Positions 63,635 to 64,000 of a DNA stretch of 64,000 nt are shown in pieces. Source of the stretch: Cladorhizidae sp. MBARI D1340-BT2 (Eukaryota; Porifera; Demospongiae; Poecilosclerida; Cladorhizidae). The notes below the pieces were generated by a model that was given only the letters and a program-made list of their open reading frames with translations, was not told the DNA's origin and ran no database searches. The stretch's first letter is position 1. Each line of letters begins with the position of its first letter. Both the position numbers and the translations under genes were made by a program. The DNA is taken from the NCBI GenBank assembly GCA_028752905.1, contig JAQNBH010000059.1, forward strand, positions 263,001-327,000, in the 5' to 3' direction.

Positions 63635-64000
63635 CTTGATATTTGCCCTAATTTGGTCTATATGTTTCTCATTTCCCCCCCGAAAATCTTGTTTTTTTGC
63701 CGTGAAGCTCATAACTTTTCTATACTTTATCCAAAAAAGATAATTTTAATATCACCGGATAGCCCTTCTAATTATCTGTCTTTTGTACGTGCCAAAATTT
63801 TGAGTACTCTAAGTATTAGGAAGTTATGGTGATTTGAAGTGGTAAGGTTTGTGATTTTTCCTGGCGTTTTCCAGTTGCCAAAGCGGTGGCCTGCCAGTGA
63901 AAAACCACTACATTTATTGATAATCTGTTCACATTTTGCAGATAAGGGCCTTCTCTATCAGTTGACAAAATCTGGGACTTTGGTCTTGTTAATTAGGGCA
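63635..64000 (+). repeat. Partial monomer at the right edge (C class)
   Basis: Ends at AATTAGGGCA, lacking the last 37 bp. Carries TTTATCCAAA in a CTATAC-type 5' half. Confidence 0.95.

Larger units (their letters stand above)
1..64000 (+). repeat. Satellite DNA array (403-bp monomer with 506-bp spacers)
   Basis: Identical landmarks recur every 403 bp, or every 909 bp where a spacer intervenes, from one edge of the window to the other and always in the same orientation. Every base falls in a monomer or a spacer, so no unique sequence is left over. The array continues beyond both edges: the left edge cuts a spacer and the right edge cuts a monomer. Tandem arrays of this size and homogeneity are typical of eukaryotic heterochromatin. 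The chromosomal position and the species cannot be read from the sequence. Confidence 0.97.
39455..64000 (+). repeat. Spacer-free monomer run (60 complete plus 1 partial)
   Basis: Pure 403-bp tandem repeat. C monomers dominate and B monomers are absent. At least 11 monomers have the AAATAAG/CTTGCCAAAC 5' half (first at 42678, last at 55171), although farther left this half is found only next to a spacer. The final monomer starts at 63635 and is cut by the window end. Confidence 0.95.

Noticed and set aside
1..64000. CRISPR array
   Set aside because: The repeats are hundreds of bases long, nearly identical throughout and contain no short unique spacers; no cas genes are present.
1..64000. Assembly artefact from collapsed or looped repeats
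   Set aside because: Most monomers carry distinguishing variants and the order is irregular, which argues against simple looping; the 24,114-bp duplicate remains the part most in need of read support.

Overview
The whole window is tandemly repeated satellite DNA. I found no protein gene, rRNA, tRNA, CRISPR array, phage module or recognisable transposase on either strand. Unit after unit repeats head to tail on one strand with only scattered base changes. The organisation (a monomer of about 400 bp, higher-order repeats, a second older short-period repeat interspersed, whole-unit gains and losses) is that of eukaryotic constitutive heterochromatin: centromeric, pericentromeric, subtelomeric or a heterochromatic knob. 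I cannot name the species or a known satellite family from the sequence. No CENP-B-like box and no telomeric tract were seen.

There are two building blocks. (1) A 403-bp monomer, taken here to run from CTTGATATTTGCC to AACATGTT. By unit arithmetic there are 127 complete copies and a 128th cut by the window end. Three are off-length: two of 404 bp and one of 402 bp. (2) A 506-bp spacer with 24 full copies plus a partial one at the left edge. It is always placed at the same monomer boundary, directly after AACATGTT. The spacer consists of six degenerate 78-89 bp sub-repeats in an alternating alpha-beta order (three dimers of about 170 bp). The last 28 bp of the 403-bp monomer resemble the end of a beta sub-repeat. 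The remaining 369 bp carry near-terminal inverted repeats (TGCCCTAATT / AATTAGGGCA). The 403-bp monomer may therefore descend from an insertion into the older short-period satellite.

Monomer classes used below follow the 3' half: A has GGTAAGGTTTGGG and CACATGTTGCAG; B has GGTAATGTTTGTG and CACATTTTGCAG; C has GGTAAGGTTTGTG and CACATTTTGCAG. The 5' half is more variable and gives further markers: the AAATAAG/CTTGCCAAAC type, the GACCGTG/ACTATTC type and the CTATAC/TTAATATCACC type.

Layout: 1-6465, mostly a 1312-bp higher-order repeat (spacer-A-B). 6466-24114, a 4742-bp super-repeat (eight monomers plus three spacers), present as two exact-length neighbours at 12418-21901 and a looser earlier version. 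24115-30073, a second copy of the left edge of the window, offset by 24,114 bp and sharing rare mutations with it. 30074-39454, mixed runs of monomers with spacers. 39455-64000, a spacer-free stretch of 60 complete monomers with a 5-monomer (2015-bp) higher-order repeat at 45096-52752 and more private mutations toward the right end.

Each monomer contains a 61-codon open frame from a GTG codon. I regard these frames as non-coding. The window is a record of unequal exchange and conversion rather than a set of cooperating genes.
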